Part shown: one piece after another, positions 1-9,737 of the stretch
Position numbering within the stretch: the first letter of the stretch is position 1
How the letters are laid out: each line of letters starts with the position of its first letter
NCBI GenBank assembly: GCA_037444075.1
Contig: JBBIND010000034.1
Coordinates: 1 to 40,579 of the forward strand
Direction: 5' to 3'
Origin: JBBIND01 sp037444075
GTDB taxonomy: Bacteria; Acidobacteriota; Terriglobia; Bryobacterales; Bryobacteraceae
DNA: 40,579 nucleotides
Made by a program: the position numbers and the translations under genes
The notes under the pieces: model-generated
What the model was told of the DNA's origin: nothing
Seen by the model: the letters and a program-made list of their open reading frames with translations, nothing else
Database searches by the model: none

Positions 1-111
1 CCAGCGTCACTCGGACTCGCCTTCTCCGTGGCCGCGCCAGAGTTCGCCAGGACAAGACATGTGGATTCAATGCGTTGCGAGGGATCCGCGGCGCGCAACC
101 GGGGTGCGCCA

Positions 112-378
112 CTACGGTTTCTGGCTCATCCCTTCGAGCATGCGCCGGTAAGCCTCACGAAGCTGCCGACGGGCGTCCTCGGTGAGGGTCTCGGGCGGCT
201 GTTCAGACTGGATTTCCTTGCACAGGGCCACTGTCTTCTTGAGGCTCTCCACAAACTCGACGCAGGGCGGGCACCTGGCGATGTGGGCTTCGATCTGCCG
301 GCAAAGGTCGACGGGCAATTCAGCATCCATGTATTCCGACAGCTGCGAGAAGATCCGGTGGCATTCCGCCTGAGTCAC
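112..378 (-). CDS. zinc-finger anti-sigma factor (88 aa)
   Basis: This is a small cytoplasmic protein of the putative zinc-finger (zf-HC2) anti-sigma class, which binds a cognate ECF sigma factor and holds it inactive. The N-terminal half carries the Zn-binding pattern: CHRIF near residue 6, then HIARCPPC (H-x3-C-x2-C) near residues 32-39. The C-terminal half is a charged helix. There is no membrane segment, so it would be a soluble anti-sigma factor. The start is GTG at 378; its GTGA overlaps the TGA stop of the upstream sigma gene, and GGAGG lies just ahead, so the two are translationally coupled. The family is clear from motif and context; the signal sensed is unknown. Confidence 0.88.
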   Translation of the reverse strand: MTQAECHRIFSQLSEYMDAELPVDLCRQIEAHIARCPPCVEFVESLKKTVALCKEIQSEQPPETLTEDARRQLREAYRRMLEGMSQKP

Positions 379-989
379 GTCCCCTCCTTTGAGTTGCGGA
401 GGTATTGATCCAACTGCTGGCGAACCGCCAGCCGGGCGCGGTGCAGGCGCGTCTTGACAGCATCCTCGCTCAAATCGAGCACTTCCGCCGTTTCGAGCGT
501 CGTCAGTTCTTCCACATCACGCAGCAACAGCACGGAGCGGTACATCTCCGGCAGTTCGGCAATCGCCTGCTTCAGGATGTCCCGGAGTTGTGACCGTTGG
601 GCGAGCTGCTCCGGGACAGCGCTCCAGTCCGCTATTTCGAGCCTTCTGCCCTCGCCCTCGCCGGTGAACGAGGGGCGGAGTTGTTCCAGGGACAATTCCC
701 GGGCCGGGGCAAAGACGCTACGGCGGCGCTTCATGTGGCAGGCATTCTTGGCGATTCGGAACACCCAAGGCTTGATGCGGGCGGGGTCGCGCAATTGGCT
801 GAAGTTTTCAAAGACCTTCACCAGAGCCTCCTGCGCAACTTCTTCGGCATCCTCGCGATGACCGCACATGAGATAGCTGTATTGAAAGAGCTTCGGGCGG
901 AACAGCCGCACGAACTCCTCGAAGGCATCTTTGTCGCCGCTCATCAGGCGCCGGACCAGGCTGATTTCGACTGTTGCGGTCTCGCCCAC
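375..989 (-). CDS. ECF (sigma-70 family) RNA polymerase sigma factor, 204 aa
   Basis: This is an RpoE-type extracytoplasmic function sigma factor. Region 2 lies at about residues 20-65 (DAFEEFVRLF..., then REDAEEVAQEALVKVFENF) and includes the core-binding and -10 recognition helices. Region 4 lies at about residues 140-195 (LPEMYRSVLLLRDVEEL, then SEDAVKTRLHRARLAVRQQL) and is the -35 binding helix-turn-helix. Length is normal for the class. The start is GTG at 989, because an in-frame TAA lies 12 bases upstream. It is co-transcribed with the anti-sigma factor through a 4-base overlap and is divergent from the efflux operon. Control of that operon is possible but not shown. Confidence 0.93.
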   Translation of the reverse strand: MGETATVEISLVRRLMSGDKDAFEEFVRLFRPKLFQYSYLMCGHREDAEEVAQEALVKVFENFSQLRDPARIKPWVFRIAKNACHMKRRRSVFAPARELSLEQLRPSFTGEGEGRRLEIADWSAVPEQLAQRSQLRDILKQAIAELPEMYRSVLLLRDVEELTTLETAEVLDLSEDAVKTRLHRARLAVRQQLDQYLRNSKEGT

Positions 990-1016
990 CTTTCGATGTT
1001 AGCAAGCTGAAAAACC

Positions 1017-1051
1017 TTCCAACAGGACTGATAGGTCTTCTATACTGTTGG
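1017..1051 (+). promoter_or_regulatory. candidate promoter with overlapping operator-like inverted repeat
   Basis: The 304-base gap between the divergent sigma and TolC genes holds a good -10 (TATACT, 1041-1046) with a weak -35 (TTCCAA, 1017-1022) at 18 bases. A perfect 7-bp inverted repeat, CCAACAG (1019-1025) and CTGTTGG (1045-1051), overlays both hexamers, which is how a dimeric repressor site often sits. A start near 1053 would give a leader of about 240 nt before the TolC ATG. A second dyad, CACCCC/GGGGTG, lies at 1063-1081. Nothing else is recognisable in the gap. Confidence 0.4.
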
Positions 1052-1293
1052 CAAGCTCGCCGCACCCCGATCGCAGGGGTGATGGCGTTGTGGGTAGGTA
1101 GTATGCCGCCAAGCGCTCTCGTCCCGGCACAACGTCCCCGGCAATTCGGTAGCACGTCAAGGGCTCGCACGCGGCTCGGCTCCTCCTCCTCCTTCAAGAT
1201 GCAAAACGGAGGCCGGGGTGACATCCGGCGCGGGCCGTCACGTTTTCCTTTCATCCTGCATCCCTGTTCACTGAAGACACCCCTGGAGTCAGC

Positions 1294-2715
1294 ATGCGAA
1301 AAACACTATTGGTGGCGGCCGCCTTTTGCGGATTAGCCGCCTCCGCCTACAGCCAGGCTGTTCAAGAGGCTGCGACCGCCCGGCACGGGGCCGTGCCCCA
1401 ACCGGTTTCCGCGCCGCAAATCTCTGACGGCAAGCCACTTTCCTTATCTGAAGCCGTGCGCGTGGCGCTGGAGAAGCATCCCAGCATGGAGGCCATGGCC
1501 GCGCGGACTGAAGCGGCGGAGGCCCGGATACGCCAGGCGCGCAGCGGCTGGCTGCCCAAGGTGAACTATGCCGAGTCGTTCCACCGCAGCAACGATCCTG
1601 TCTATGTATTTGGCAGCCTGTTGCGGCAGAACCAATTCGGCCCGGAGAACTTCGCCGTTGACCGGCTGAACCGCCCCGACTTCCTCAATAACTTCCAGAG
1701 CCAGATTGGCGTGGAGCAGGTGGTTTACGACGGCGGACAGACGCGTACGCAGGTCCGTTCCGCCGAATTGGGCAGGGAATCGGCGGATGAACAACTGCGA
1801 GCCACACGCCTGCATCTGGTGGCCGCAGTGGCGCGCGCCTATTATGGCGAATTGCTGGCGAGCGAAGGCGTTGCGCTGGCGAACGAGTCGTTGAAATCCG
1901 CCGAGGCCGATCTGAACCGAGCCGAGGCGATCCGGACGGCGGGGCTTTCCACGGACGCGGATGTGCTTTCCATTCGCGTTCACCTGGCGGCCACGCGCGA
2001 GCGGCTCATCCGCAGCAATCAGGAATTGGCGGTTGCCCGGGCCGCTCTGAACGAGGCCATGGGCTTGCCGTTGGACACGGCGCACGTGCTGACTACGCGC
2101 CTGGCTCCCCCGCCGCCGGGCGATGCGGCCCTGGCGGAATGGGAGCGGCGGGCGGTGGAAGAACGGCCTGAGACGAGGCAAGCGGCCCTGGCGGCGCGCC
2201 TGGCGGAAACACAGGCCGAGAGCGCCCGTTCCGCATTGCTGCCGCAGGTGGCTGTCCGCGGGGCGTTTGAAGCCGACCGGCAGCGTTTCATCACCCGGGG
2301 CGGCACCAACTGGTACGTAGGAGCCTCGCTGCGGTGGAATCTGTTCAACGGCTTCGCGGACCAGGGGCGGATCAGTGAAGCCACTCAAGCGCTGCGCGCC
2401 GCGCGCGCTGACTCGCGTCGGGCGGAGAGCGGTATTCGTCTTCAAGTGCGCGGGGCGCATGCCGAAATGACGGGCTCGCGCGAACGCCTGGAAGTCGCCA
2501 CGGCGACGGTGGAGGAAGCCCGCGAAAGCCTGCGCATCACTAAGAACCGGTACGAGGCAGGGCTGACCACAGTGACTGACCTGCTGCGGAACGAAACCGC
2601 CTCGCTGGAGGCCAGCACCCGCAGGCTGGCGGCCATCCACGACCTGCGCGTCGCCGCGGTTATGCTCGAACTGGCCGCCGGCGTGCTTTCGGCGGACTCT
2701 GAGGTCTTGAGGTAG
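1294..2715 (+). CDS. TolC-family outer membrane efflux channel (473 aa)
   Basis: This is the outer-membrane channel component of a tripartite RND pump. A signal peptide (MRKTLLVAAAFCGLAASAYSQ) is followed by two OEP-type repeats rich in long amphipathic, Ala/Glu/Arg-rich helices. Conserved-looking positions include LSLSEAVRVALEKHPSM near residue 50 and the C-terminal segment RYEAGLTTVTDLLRNETA, which matches the second repeat of the family. The ATG at 1294 is preceded by GGAG and places the signal peptide at the N-terminus. The adaptor gene begins 13 bases downstream, so this is the first gene of the efflux operon. The substrate cannot be read from the sequence. Confidence 0.93.
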   Translation: MRKTLLVAAAFCGLAASAYSQAVQEAATARHGAVPQPVSAPQISDGKPLSLSEAVRVALEKHPSMEAMAARTEAAEARIRQARSGWLPKVNYAESFHRSNDPVYVFGSLLRQNQFGPENFAVDRLNRPDFLNNFQSQIGVEQVVYDGGQTRTQVRSAELGRESADEQLRATRLHLVAAVARAYYGELLASEGVALANESLKSAEADLNRAEAIRTAGLSTDADVLSIRVHLAATRERLIRSNQELAVARAALNEAMGLPLDTAHVLTTRLAPPPPGDAALAEWERRAVEERPETRQAALAARLAETQAESARSALLPQVAVRGAFEADRQRFITRGGTNWYVGASLRWNLFNGFADQGRISEATQALRAARADSRRAESGIRLQVRGAHAEMTGSRERLEVATATVEEARESLRITKNRYEAGLTTVTDLLRNETASLEASTRRLAAIHDLRVAAVMLELAAGVLSADSEVLR

Positions 2716-2728
2716 AGGGAGAATCCAC

Positions 2729-3883
2729 ATGAAACTTAACAAACGCTTGCTCATCGGGATGCCGGCGCTGGTCCTCGGGCTGGCGTCCTGCGGCGAGGCT
2801 CCGCCGCCGAAGCCGGAAACGGCTGCTCCCGCCGCCAACGTCTCGACGGTGACTGTCGCTCGACAAGCCTGGGCCTCTACCCACGAGGCGGTGGGCACCG
2901 TACGCGCGCGCGCGGAGACCGTGGTTGTCAGCAGGGTGATGGCCTACGTCCGGGAAGTGAAGGTCCGGGCGGGAGACCGGGTCCAGGGCGGACAGCCTTT
3001 GGTGTTGCTGGACGCGCGCGACCAGGATGCCGCGCTCCTGCAGGCCCAAGCGGCGCTTCAGGAGGCGCGCAGCGCCATCTCCGAAGCCGACAGTGGAGCC
3101 GCCGCGGCCCAGGCCCAGATGCAACTGGCTCAGGTGACCTTCAAACGCATGGAAGACCTGTTCCAGAAGAAGTCCATCTCGCACCAGGAATTCGACGAAG
3201 CCTCGGCCAGGCTGAAGATGGCGCAGTCCAATCACGCCATGGCGCTTTCCAAGCGCCGCCAGTTGGATGAGAAGATCCGCCAGGCGGAGCAGGGGGTCAA
3301 ATCCGCCGAAAACATGCGTGGTTACGCGGAGATACGGGCGCCCTTCGCGGGCATCGTGACGGCGCGGACGGTGGAGCCGGGCACTCTGGCCACTCCCGGC
3401 ATGCCTCTGCTGACGCTCGAGCAGGAGGGAAATTACCGGTTTGAAGCGCAGGTGGAGGAATCACGCCTGCTCAGCGTGCGCCTGGGGCAGCCGGTGGAAG
3501 TGAGGCTCGACGCGCTGGAACGCTCATTGGAAGCGCGGGTGGCCGAGATTGTCCCGGCGGTGGACGCCGCCTCGCGGGCGTTCCTTGTGAAACTGGACCT
3601 GCCTCGCGTGCCGGGCTTGCGCTCGGGCGTTTTCGGGCGGGCGGTCTTTTCGGAGGGCACGCAGGAAGTCCTGACGGTTCCCGCCGGCGCCGTGCGCGTG
3701 CAGGGACAGTTGCGCTCTGTGCTGGTGGCGGAGGGCAGCGTGGCGCGTTCCCGCCTGCTGACCGCGGGCAGAGAACGTGAAGGGCAGGTCGAAGTGTTGT
3801 CCGGGCTGAACCCCGGCGAGCGGGTCATCTTCCCGCTGCCGGAGAAACTGACTGACGGAGCCAGAGTGGAGGTGCGTCCGTGA
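2729..3883 (+). CDS. RND efflux periplasmic adaptor lipoprotein (membrane fusion protein, 384 aa)
   Basis: This HlyD/AcrA-type adaptor links the inner-membrane pump to the TolC channel. The N-terminus is a lipoprotein signal with lipobox LASC near residue 20, so it should be anchored by an acylated Cys. A biotinyl-lipoyl half-motif lies near residue 75 (VREVKVRAGDRVQGGQPLVL), followed by a long alpha-helical hairpin at about residues 95-195. The second lipoyl half follows (RAPFAGIVTARTVEPGTLAT), then beta-barrel and membrane-proximal domains. Its TGA stop overlaps the GTG start of the pump gene (GTGA). It is a normal member in length and order. The substrate is unknown. Confidence 0.93.
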   Translation: MKLNKRLLIGMPALVLGLASCGEAPPPKPETAAPAANVSTVTVARQAWASTHEAVGTVRARAETVVVSRVMAYVREVKVRAGDRVQGGQPLVLLDARDQDAALLQAQAALQEARSAISEADSGAAAAQAQMQLAQVTFKRMEDLFQKKSISHQEFDEASARLKMAQSNHAMALSKRRQLDEKIRQAEQGVKSAENMRGYAEIRAPFAGIVTARTVEPGTLATPGMPLLTLEQEGNYRFEAQVEESRLLSVRLGQPVEVRLDALERSLEARVAEIVPAVDAASRAFLVKLDLPRVPGLRSGVFGRAVFSEGTQEVLTVPAGAVRVQGQLRSVLVAEGSVARSRLLTAGREREGQVEVLSGLNPGERVIFPLPEKLTDGARVEVRP

Positions 3884-6800
3884 ATGCCGGTCCCGGACCC
3901 GGACTAGCCGGAAGAATCGCCAAGGCTTGGATCAACTCCAAGCTCACTCCCCTGTTTATCCTCGCCTCGATCGCAATCGGCGTATTTTCCGTCGTGCAAT
4001 TGCCACGCGAGGAAGAGCCGCAGATCATCGTGCCGATGATCGACATTTTCGTGGCGATGCCCGGCGCCACGGCGCGGGAAGTAGCCGAACGCGTCACCAA
4101 GCCCATGGAAAAACTGCTCTGGGAGATTCCCGGGGTGGAGTACATCTATTCGACCAGCATGCCGGGCGGCGCCATGTCCATCGTCCGGTTCAAGGTGGGC
4201 TCCAACGAGGAGGACAGCATCGTCCGGCTGAACCAGAAGATGTTCGCCAATTTCGATCTGATCCCGCCGGGCGCTTCCCACCCTCTCATCAAGCCGCGTT
4301 CGATTGATGACGTGCCGATTCTGGCGCTCACTTTCTGGAGCCACCGTTACGGCGACTATGAACTGCGCCGGGTAGCCGCACAGGTTCACGACGCGGTGAA
4401 GCAGGTGCCGGACGTGTCGGTGGCCCAACTTATCGGCGGGCAGCGCCGGCAGGTGCGTGTCACGATTGACCCGGCGAGGCTGGCGTCCTACTCGCTGACG
4501 CCGCTGCAAGTGATCGGTGCTCTCGGGGCTTCCAATCAACGCCTGCCTTCCGGGCGGTTCGCGGCGGGCAACCGCGAGTTCCTGCTCGAAACCGGGGATT
4601 TTCTGCGCACTCCCGAGGACGTCGCCGCGGTGGTCGTCGGCGTTGCGGGGCAAAAGCCGATCTTCGTGAAAGACGTGGCGGAGGTTGCCGACGGAGGCGA
4701 GGAGCCCTCTCAATACGTTCAATTCTCCACCGGAGAGGGTTTCCACCCCGCCGTGACGTTGGCTGTTTCCAAGCGCAAGGGCACCAATGCCATTGAGATC
4801 GCCGAAAGCGTGCTTCAGCGCGTGGACGGATTGCGCGGCACGCTTATCCCCGGCGAAGTCGAGGTGGAAGTGACGCGCCACTACGGCGAAACCGCCGCCG
4901 AGAAGTCGAACGAGTTGTTGTTCCACATGGCCATCGCCGTGTTTTCGGTCAGCATTTTGATCTGGCTCACCCTGGGGTTGCGCGAGTCTCTGATTGTGTT
5001 TGCGGCCATACCGGTGACGCTCGCTCTCACCTTGACCACCTTTTACCTTTACGGCTACACGCTGAATCGGATCACGCTTTTCGCCCTGATCTTCTCGATA
5101 GGTATTTTGGTGGACGACGCCATCGTGGTGGTGGAAAATATGGTCCGCCACAGACGCCTGCCGGAGAATCGGGGCCGCCCGATGGTGCAGGTGGCCGTCG
5201 AGGCTGTGGATGAGGTTGGCAATCCCACCATCCTGGCTACGCTGGCGGTGATCGCCGCCATCCTTCCCATGGCGTTCGTGGGCGGGCTGATGGGGCCCTA
5301 CATGCGGCCTATCCCGATAGGGGCGTCGGCTGCCATGCTGTTTTCGCTCATCGTGGCCTTCATCGTGACCCCGTGGGTGGCGTTGCGCGTGCTTGGCAAA
5401 GGCGACGGGCACGGCGTAGAAGAACGCGAGGACCGCCTCACGCGCCTGTACCGCGTCTTCATGGACAAAGTTCTGCACCGAGCTCCTCTGCGCTACGGAT
5501 TTCTGGCCGGTGTGACGCTGCTGTTGCTCGGGTCCATGGCGCTCGTCTACGTGCAGTTTGTCAAAGTGAAGATGCTGCCCTTCGACAACAAGAGCGAATT
5601 CCAGGTGATCATCGATACGCCTGAAGGATCGACGCTCGAAGATACGGCGCGCATCACCCGCCTGCTGGCCGAGGAAGTTCTGCGTGAACCCGAAGTGACC
5701 AACCTGCAGACATATGTGGGAACCGCCGCACCCTACAATTTCAACGGCCTGGTGCGCCACTACTTCCTGCGCAGCGCTTCCCACATGGCGGACATCCAGG
5801 TGAATCTGCTGCCCAAGGGCAGACGGGACCGGCAGAGTCACGACATCGCCAAGGCGGTGCGCAACCGCCTGGAGCCGGTGGCCCGTCAGTGGGGCGCGAG
5901 CATCAAAGTGGCGGAAGTGCCCCCCGGCCCGCCGGTGCTGCAGACCCTGGTGGCGGAAATCTACGGGCCCACTCAGGAGGGGCAGATTGCACTCGCCCGG
6001 CAGGTGCGCAAGCTCTTCGAAGAGGTGGACGGCGTCGTCGATATCGACTGGTACGTCGAAGACGATCAGCCGAAGCACCGCCTGCATGTAGCCCGCGAGA
6101 AGGCTGCCTTGCACGGAATCTCCGAAGCGGACATCGCAAGGACCATAGCCGCCGCCTCTGCGGGACAATCGGCCGGGTTGCTGCACGACGACGCGGAGAA
6201 GGAAGACGTCCACATCAACGTGCGCCTGGACCGGGCGGCGCGTTCGGACTTGGAGCGCCTGCTGGACCTCAAGGTCGCCGGGCGCAGCGGCCAACTGGCC
6301 GCCCTGCGCGAACTCACCCGCGTTGAAACGGTCACCGAAGACAGGAGCATCTACCACAAGAACCTGATGCCGGTCACCTATCTCACTGCCGATGTGGCCG
6401 GCGCCATGGAGAGCCCCGTCTACGCCATCCTGGCGCTTGCGCCGAAGATCTCCGGCATCAAGATTCCGGAAGGCTACAGCATTGAGCAGTACACGGCGCG
6501 GCAACCGCCGGACGATGCCCGCTACGCCATGAAATGGGACGGCGAATGGCACATCACCTACGAGGTGTTCCGGGACCTCGGCCTGGCCTTTGCCGCCGTG
6601 CTCATTCTGATCTACATCCTGGTGGTGGGCTGGTTTCAGTCCTTCATCACGCCTTTGGTCATCATGGCCGCCATCCCGTTTTCGCTGGTCGGCATCATGC
6701 CGGCGCACGGCCTGATGGGAGCCTTCTTCACGGCCACTTCCATGATCGGTTTCATCGCCGGGGCGGGGATTGTGGTGCGGAACTCCATCATCCTGGTGGA

Positions 6801-7062
6801 CTTCATTGAGCTCCGGCTGAAGGAAGGCATGCCGCTGGATGAGGCGGTCATCGATGCCGGCGCGGTGCGTTTCCGGCCGATGATGCTGACCGCCGCTGCG
6901 GTGGTGGTGGCCGCTGCCGTCATCTTATTCGATCCGATTTTCCAGGGACTGGCCATCGCGCTGATGGCTGGCGAGATAGCCTCGCTGGCGCTCTCGCGCG
7001 TGACGGTTCCCGTGCTCTATTACGTCATCAACAAGAACAAGCAAAGGAGGATAGAAGCGTGA
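3880..7062 (+). CDS. RND-family efflux pump permease (1060 aa)
   Basis: This is the inner-membrane proton-driven pump of the AcrB superfamily. The first transmembrane helix is followed by the porter-domain start (LPREEEPQIIVPMIDIFVAM, GATAREVAERVTKP). The TM4 proton-relay pair of aspartates appears in ILVDDAIVVVEN near residue 411, and a second set of helices near the C-terminus contains GIVVRNSIILVDFIE. Length is typical. It belongs to the broad HAE/uncharacterised RND group; the diagnostic metal-binding Met clusters of CusA-type pumps are not evident. It starts at GTG 3880, overlapping the adaptor stop, and its own stop overlaps the next GTG, so all four genes appear translationally coupled. 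Confidence 0.94.
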   Translation: MNAGPGPGLAGRIAKAWINSKLTPLFILASIAIGVFSVVQLPREEEPQIIVPMIDIFVAMPGATAREVAERVTKPMEKLLWEIPGVEYIYSTSMPGGAMSIVRFKVGSNEEDSIVRLNQKMFANFDLIPPGASHPLIKPRSIDDVPILALTFWSHRYGDYELRRVAAQVHDAVKQVPDVSVAQLIGGQRRQVRVTIDPARLASYSLTPLQVIGALGASNQRLPSGRFAAGNREFLLETGDFLRTPEDVAAVVVGVAGQKPIFVKDVAEVADGGEEPSQYVQFSTGEGFHPAVTLAVSKRKGTNAIEIAESVLQRVDGLRGTLIPGEVEVEVTRHYGETAAEKSNELLFHMAIAVFSVSILIWLTLGLRESLIVFAAIPVTLALTLTTFYLYGYTLNRITLFALIFSIGILVDDAIVVVENMVRHRRLPENRGRPMVQVAVEAVDEVGNPTILATLAVIAAILPMAFVGGLMGPYMRPIPIGASAAMLFSLIVAFIVTPWVALRVLGKGDGHGVEEREDRLTRLYRVFMDKVLHRAPLRYGFLAGVTLLLLGSMALVYVQFVKVKMLPFDNKSEFQVIIDTPEGSTLEDTARITRLLAEEVLREPEVTNLQTYVGTAAPYNFNGLVRHYFLRSASHMADIQVNLLPKGRRDRQSHDIAKAVRNRLEPVARQWGASIKVAEVPPGPPVLQTLVAEIYGPTQEGQIALARQVRKLFEEVDGVVDIDWYVEDDQPKHRLHVAREKAALHGISEADIARTIAAASAGQSAGLLHDDAEKEDVHINVRLDRAARSDLERLLDLKVAGRSGQLAALRELTRVETVTEDRSIYHKNLMPVTYLTADVAGAMESPVYAILALAPKISGIKIPEGYSIEQYTARQPPDDARYAMKWDGEWHITYEVFRDLGLAFAAVLILIYILVVGWFQSFITPLVIMAAIPFSLVGIMPAHGLMGAFFTATSMIGFIAGAGIVVRNSIILVDFIELRLKEGMPLDEAVIDAGAVRFRPMMLTAAAVVVAAAVILFDPIFQGLAIALMAGEIASLALSRVTVPVLYYVINKNKQRRIEA

Positions 7063-7274
7063 CAGTAAACCGCTACTTGCGGCTGATTGCCGGAGCGCTG
7101 GTGCTCTTGAGCCTGTCGCTCGGATACTGGGTGCATCCCGGCTGGTTCGGGCTGACGGCGTTCGTGGGCCTGAACCTGTTCCAGTCGGCCTTTACCAACT
7201 GGTGCCCCATGATCACCGTGCTCAAGAAGCTAGGCGTGGCCAGCTGCAGTTGCCCCACGCGCTCCGCGGTGTGA
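7059..7274 (+). CDS. small DUF2892/YgaP-like membrane protein (71 aa)
   Basis: This short protein has two predicted membrane helices (about residues 9-25 and 30-47) and then a cysteine-containing tail with NWCPMITVLKKLGV and ASCSCPT. The pattern of a conserved CP followed by an amphipathic LKKLGV segment is that of the DUF2892 (inner membrane protein YgaP-like) family, often found beside redox or rhodanese functions. The GTG start overlaps the pump stop (GTGA). The function is unknown. The three cysteines after the second helix could sense or bind something, but that is inference. Confidence 0.75.
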   Translation: MTVNRYLRLIAGALVLLSLSLGYWVHPGWFGLTAFVGLNLFQSAFTNWCPMITVLKKLGVASCSCPTRSAV

Positions 7275-7285
7275 AAGACCGTCTC

Positions 7286-7301
7286 TGCTAGAATCCAGTT
7301 A
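7286..7301 (+). promoter_or_regulatory. extended -10 promoter of cydA, probable leaderless start
   Basis: TGC-TAGAAT at 7286-7294 is an extended -10 element. Only six bases separate it from the ATG at 7301, so transcription would begin at or next to the A of the start codon. No Shine-Dalgarno sequence precedes this ATG, which agrees with a leaderless mRNA. No convincing -35 is seen. Confidence 0.5.
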
Positions 7302-8629
7302 TGGACACGGCGCTGGGTATCCATCGCTTTCATTTCGCCTTCACGATCACCTATCACTACATCTTTCCGCAGCTCACCATGGGTTTGGCGCTGCTGATTG
7401 TGATCCTGAAAGTCCTCGCGCTGCGGACGGGCGACGAGAAATACAACCAGTCGGCGAGGTTCTGGACCAGGATCTTCGCCATCAATTTCGCCCTGGGGGT
7501 GGTCACGGGCATTCCCATGGAGTTCCAGTTCGGCACCAATTGGGCGCGCTTCTCCAAGGCGGCGGGCGGAGTGATTGGGCACACGCTCGCCATGGAAGGC
7601 ATGTTCGCGTTCTTTCTGGAGTCGTCCTTTCTGGGGCTACTCATCTATGGCGAGAAACTGTTGGGTCGAATCGGCCACCTGGTGGCAGCCATCCTCGTCT
7701 TCCTGGGTTCCTGGGTAAGCGGGTTCTTCATTGTGGCCACGAACGCCTGGATGCAACATCCGGTCGGCTATACGCTCGGACCGGACGGGCAGATCCACCT
7801 GGAGAGCTTTTGGGCGTTGCTGACCAATCCCTGGCTGCCCTGGCAGTACGCGCACGTAATGGTTGGTTCCGTGCTTACGGCGGCGATCGTGATGGCTTCG
7901 ATCGGGTCTTTCTACCTGTTGAACGGACGCCACCCGCAGCACGGGCGGGTTTTTGTGCGCCTCGGAGTGATCACCGGGCTGGTAGCTTCCGTGCTGATGC
8001 TCATTCCCACGGGCGACGGTCAGGGGCGCATGGTGGCGAAGCACCAGCCGGTAACCCTGGCTGCCATGGAAGGGCTGTTTGAGACACGTTCCGCCGCGCC
8101 CATCGCGATCGTGGGACAGCCCGACGTGGAGAAAGGCAAGCTGGATAATCCGCTGACCATTCCCGGAGTGCTCAGCCTGCTGACCCACCAGCGCTGGTCG
8201 GCGGAAGTGAAAGGGCTGGATGCCTTCGACCGCAGCCTGTGGCCGGACAACATCCCGCTGCTGTACTACGCTTTCCATATCATGCTGGGGTTGGGCACCA
8301 TCTTCATCGCATTGATGTCGGTAGCCGTGGTGTCGCTGCGCAAGGGCCGCCTGTTCACGAGCAAGCCGATGCTTTGGGCGCTGATGCTCCTGCTGCCGTT
8401 CCCCTACATCGCCAATACGGCCGGCTGGATGACGGCTGAGCTCGGGAGGCAACCTTGGCTGATCTATGGCCTGATGCGGACCAGCGAGGGCTCCTCTCCG
8501 CTGGTGTCTTCCGGCAACGCCATGTTCACGCTGATCGGGTTCATGGGCATGTACGCCGTCTTGTCCATCCTGTTTCTGTTTCTTGTTCACCGCGAAATCG
8601 ACCGCGGGCCGGAGCCTGCTCAGGGCTAG
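7301..8629 (+). CDS. cydA: cytochrome bd ubiquinol oxidase subunit I (442 aa)
   Basis: This subunit is a quinol:O2 oxidoreductase in the inner membrane and holds the three haems. Haem-ligand and catalytic positions are visible: an early His in GIHRFHFAFTITYHY, the Glu pair in EGMFAFFLESSFLG, His in MQHPVGY, Met in FHIMLGLG, and the invariant GRQPW near residue 380. The quinol-binding Q-loop is short (GDGQGRMVAKHQP region), giving 442 residues against about 520 in E. coli, so this is the short-loop type. cydB follows 9 bases later. It sits directly after the efflux operon but has its own promoter. No cydX or cydCD gene is seen nearby. Confidence 0.97.
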   Translation: MDTALGIHRFHFAFTITYHYIFPQLTMGLALLIVILKVLALRTGDEKYNQSARFWTRIFAINFALGVVTGIPMEFQFGTNWARFSKAAGGVIGHTLAMEGMFAFFLESSFLGLLIYGEKLLGRIGHLVAAILVFLGSWVSGFFIVATNAWMQHPVGYTLGPDGQIHLESFWALLTNPWLPWQYAHVMVGSVLTAAIVMASIGSFYLLNGRHPQHGRVFVRLGVITGLVASVLMLIPTGDGQGRMVAKHQPVTLAAMEGLFETRSAAPIAIVGQPDVEKGKLDNPLTIPGVLSLLTHQRWSAEVKGLDAFDRSLWPDNIPLLYYAFHIMLGLGTIFIALMSVAVVSLRKGRLFTSKPMLWALMLLLPFPYIANTAGWMTAELGRQPWLIYGLMRTSEGSSPLVSSGNAMFTLIGFMGMYAVLSILFLFLVHREIDRGPEPAQG

Positions 8630-8638
8630 GAGGGCGCC

Positions 8639-9685
<1,047 letters not shown>

Positions 9686-9722
9686 CCTCTTTGGCGCAGC
9701 CGCGAGGGGCGCCGTTTCGCAG

Positions 9723-9737
9723 TAAGATTTTCAGTCA
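9723..9737 (+). promoter_or_regulatory. -10 element of ald, probable leaderless or near-leaderless start
   Basis: TAAGAT at 9723-9728 lies eight bases before the ATG at 9737, with no Shine-Dalgarno between them. The expected start of transcription coincides with the start codon within one or two bases. The -35 region is not convincing. Confidence 0.38.

Noticed and set aside
1..111. Short open frames at the left edge
   Set aside because: No start, motif or ribosome site supports a gene; the region may be the end of something outside the window.
1444..2898. A 484-codon open frame antisense to the TolC-like gene
   Set aside because: No recognisable domain; it crosses the junction of two coupled genes on the other strand.
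3904..6708. A 934-codon open frame on the minus strand, antisense to the RND pump
   Set aside because: Its product is rich in His, Arg, Gln and Gly with no domain, and the plus strand encodes a complete RND pump. It is a GC-rich shadow frame.
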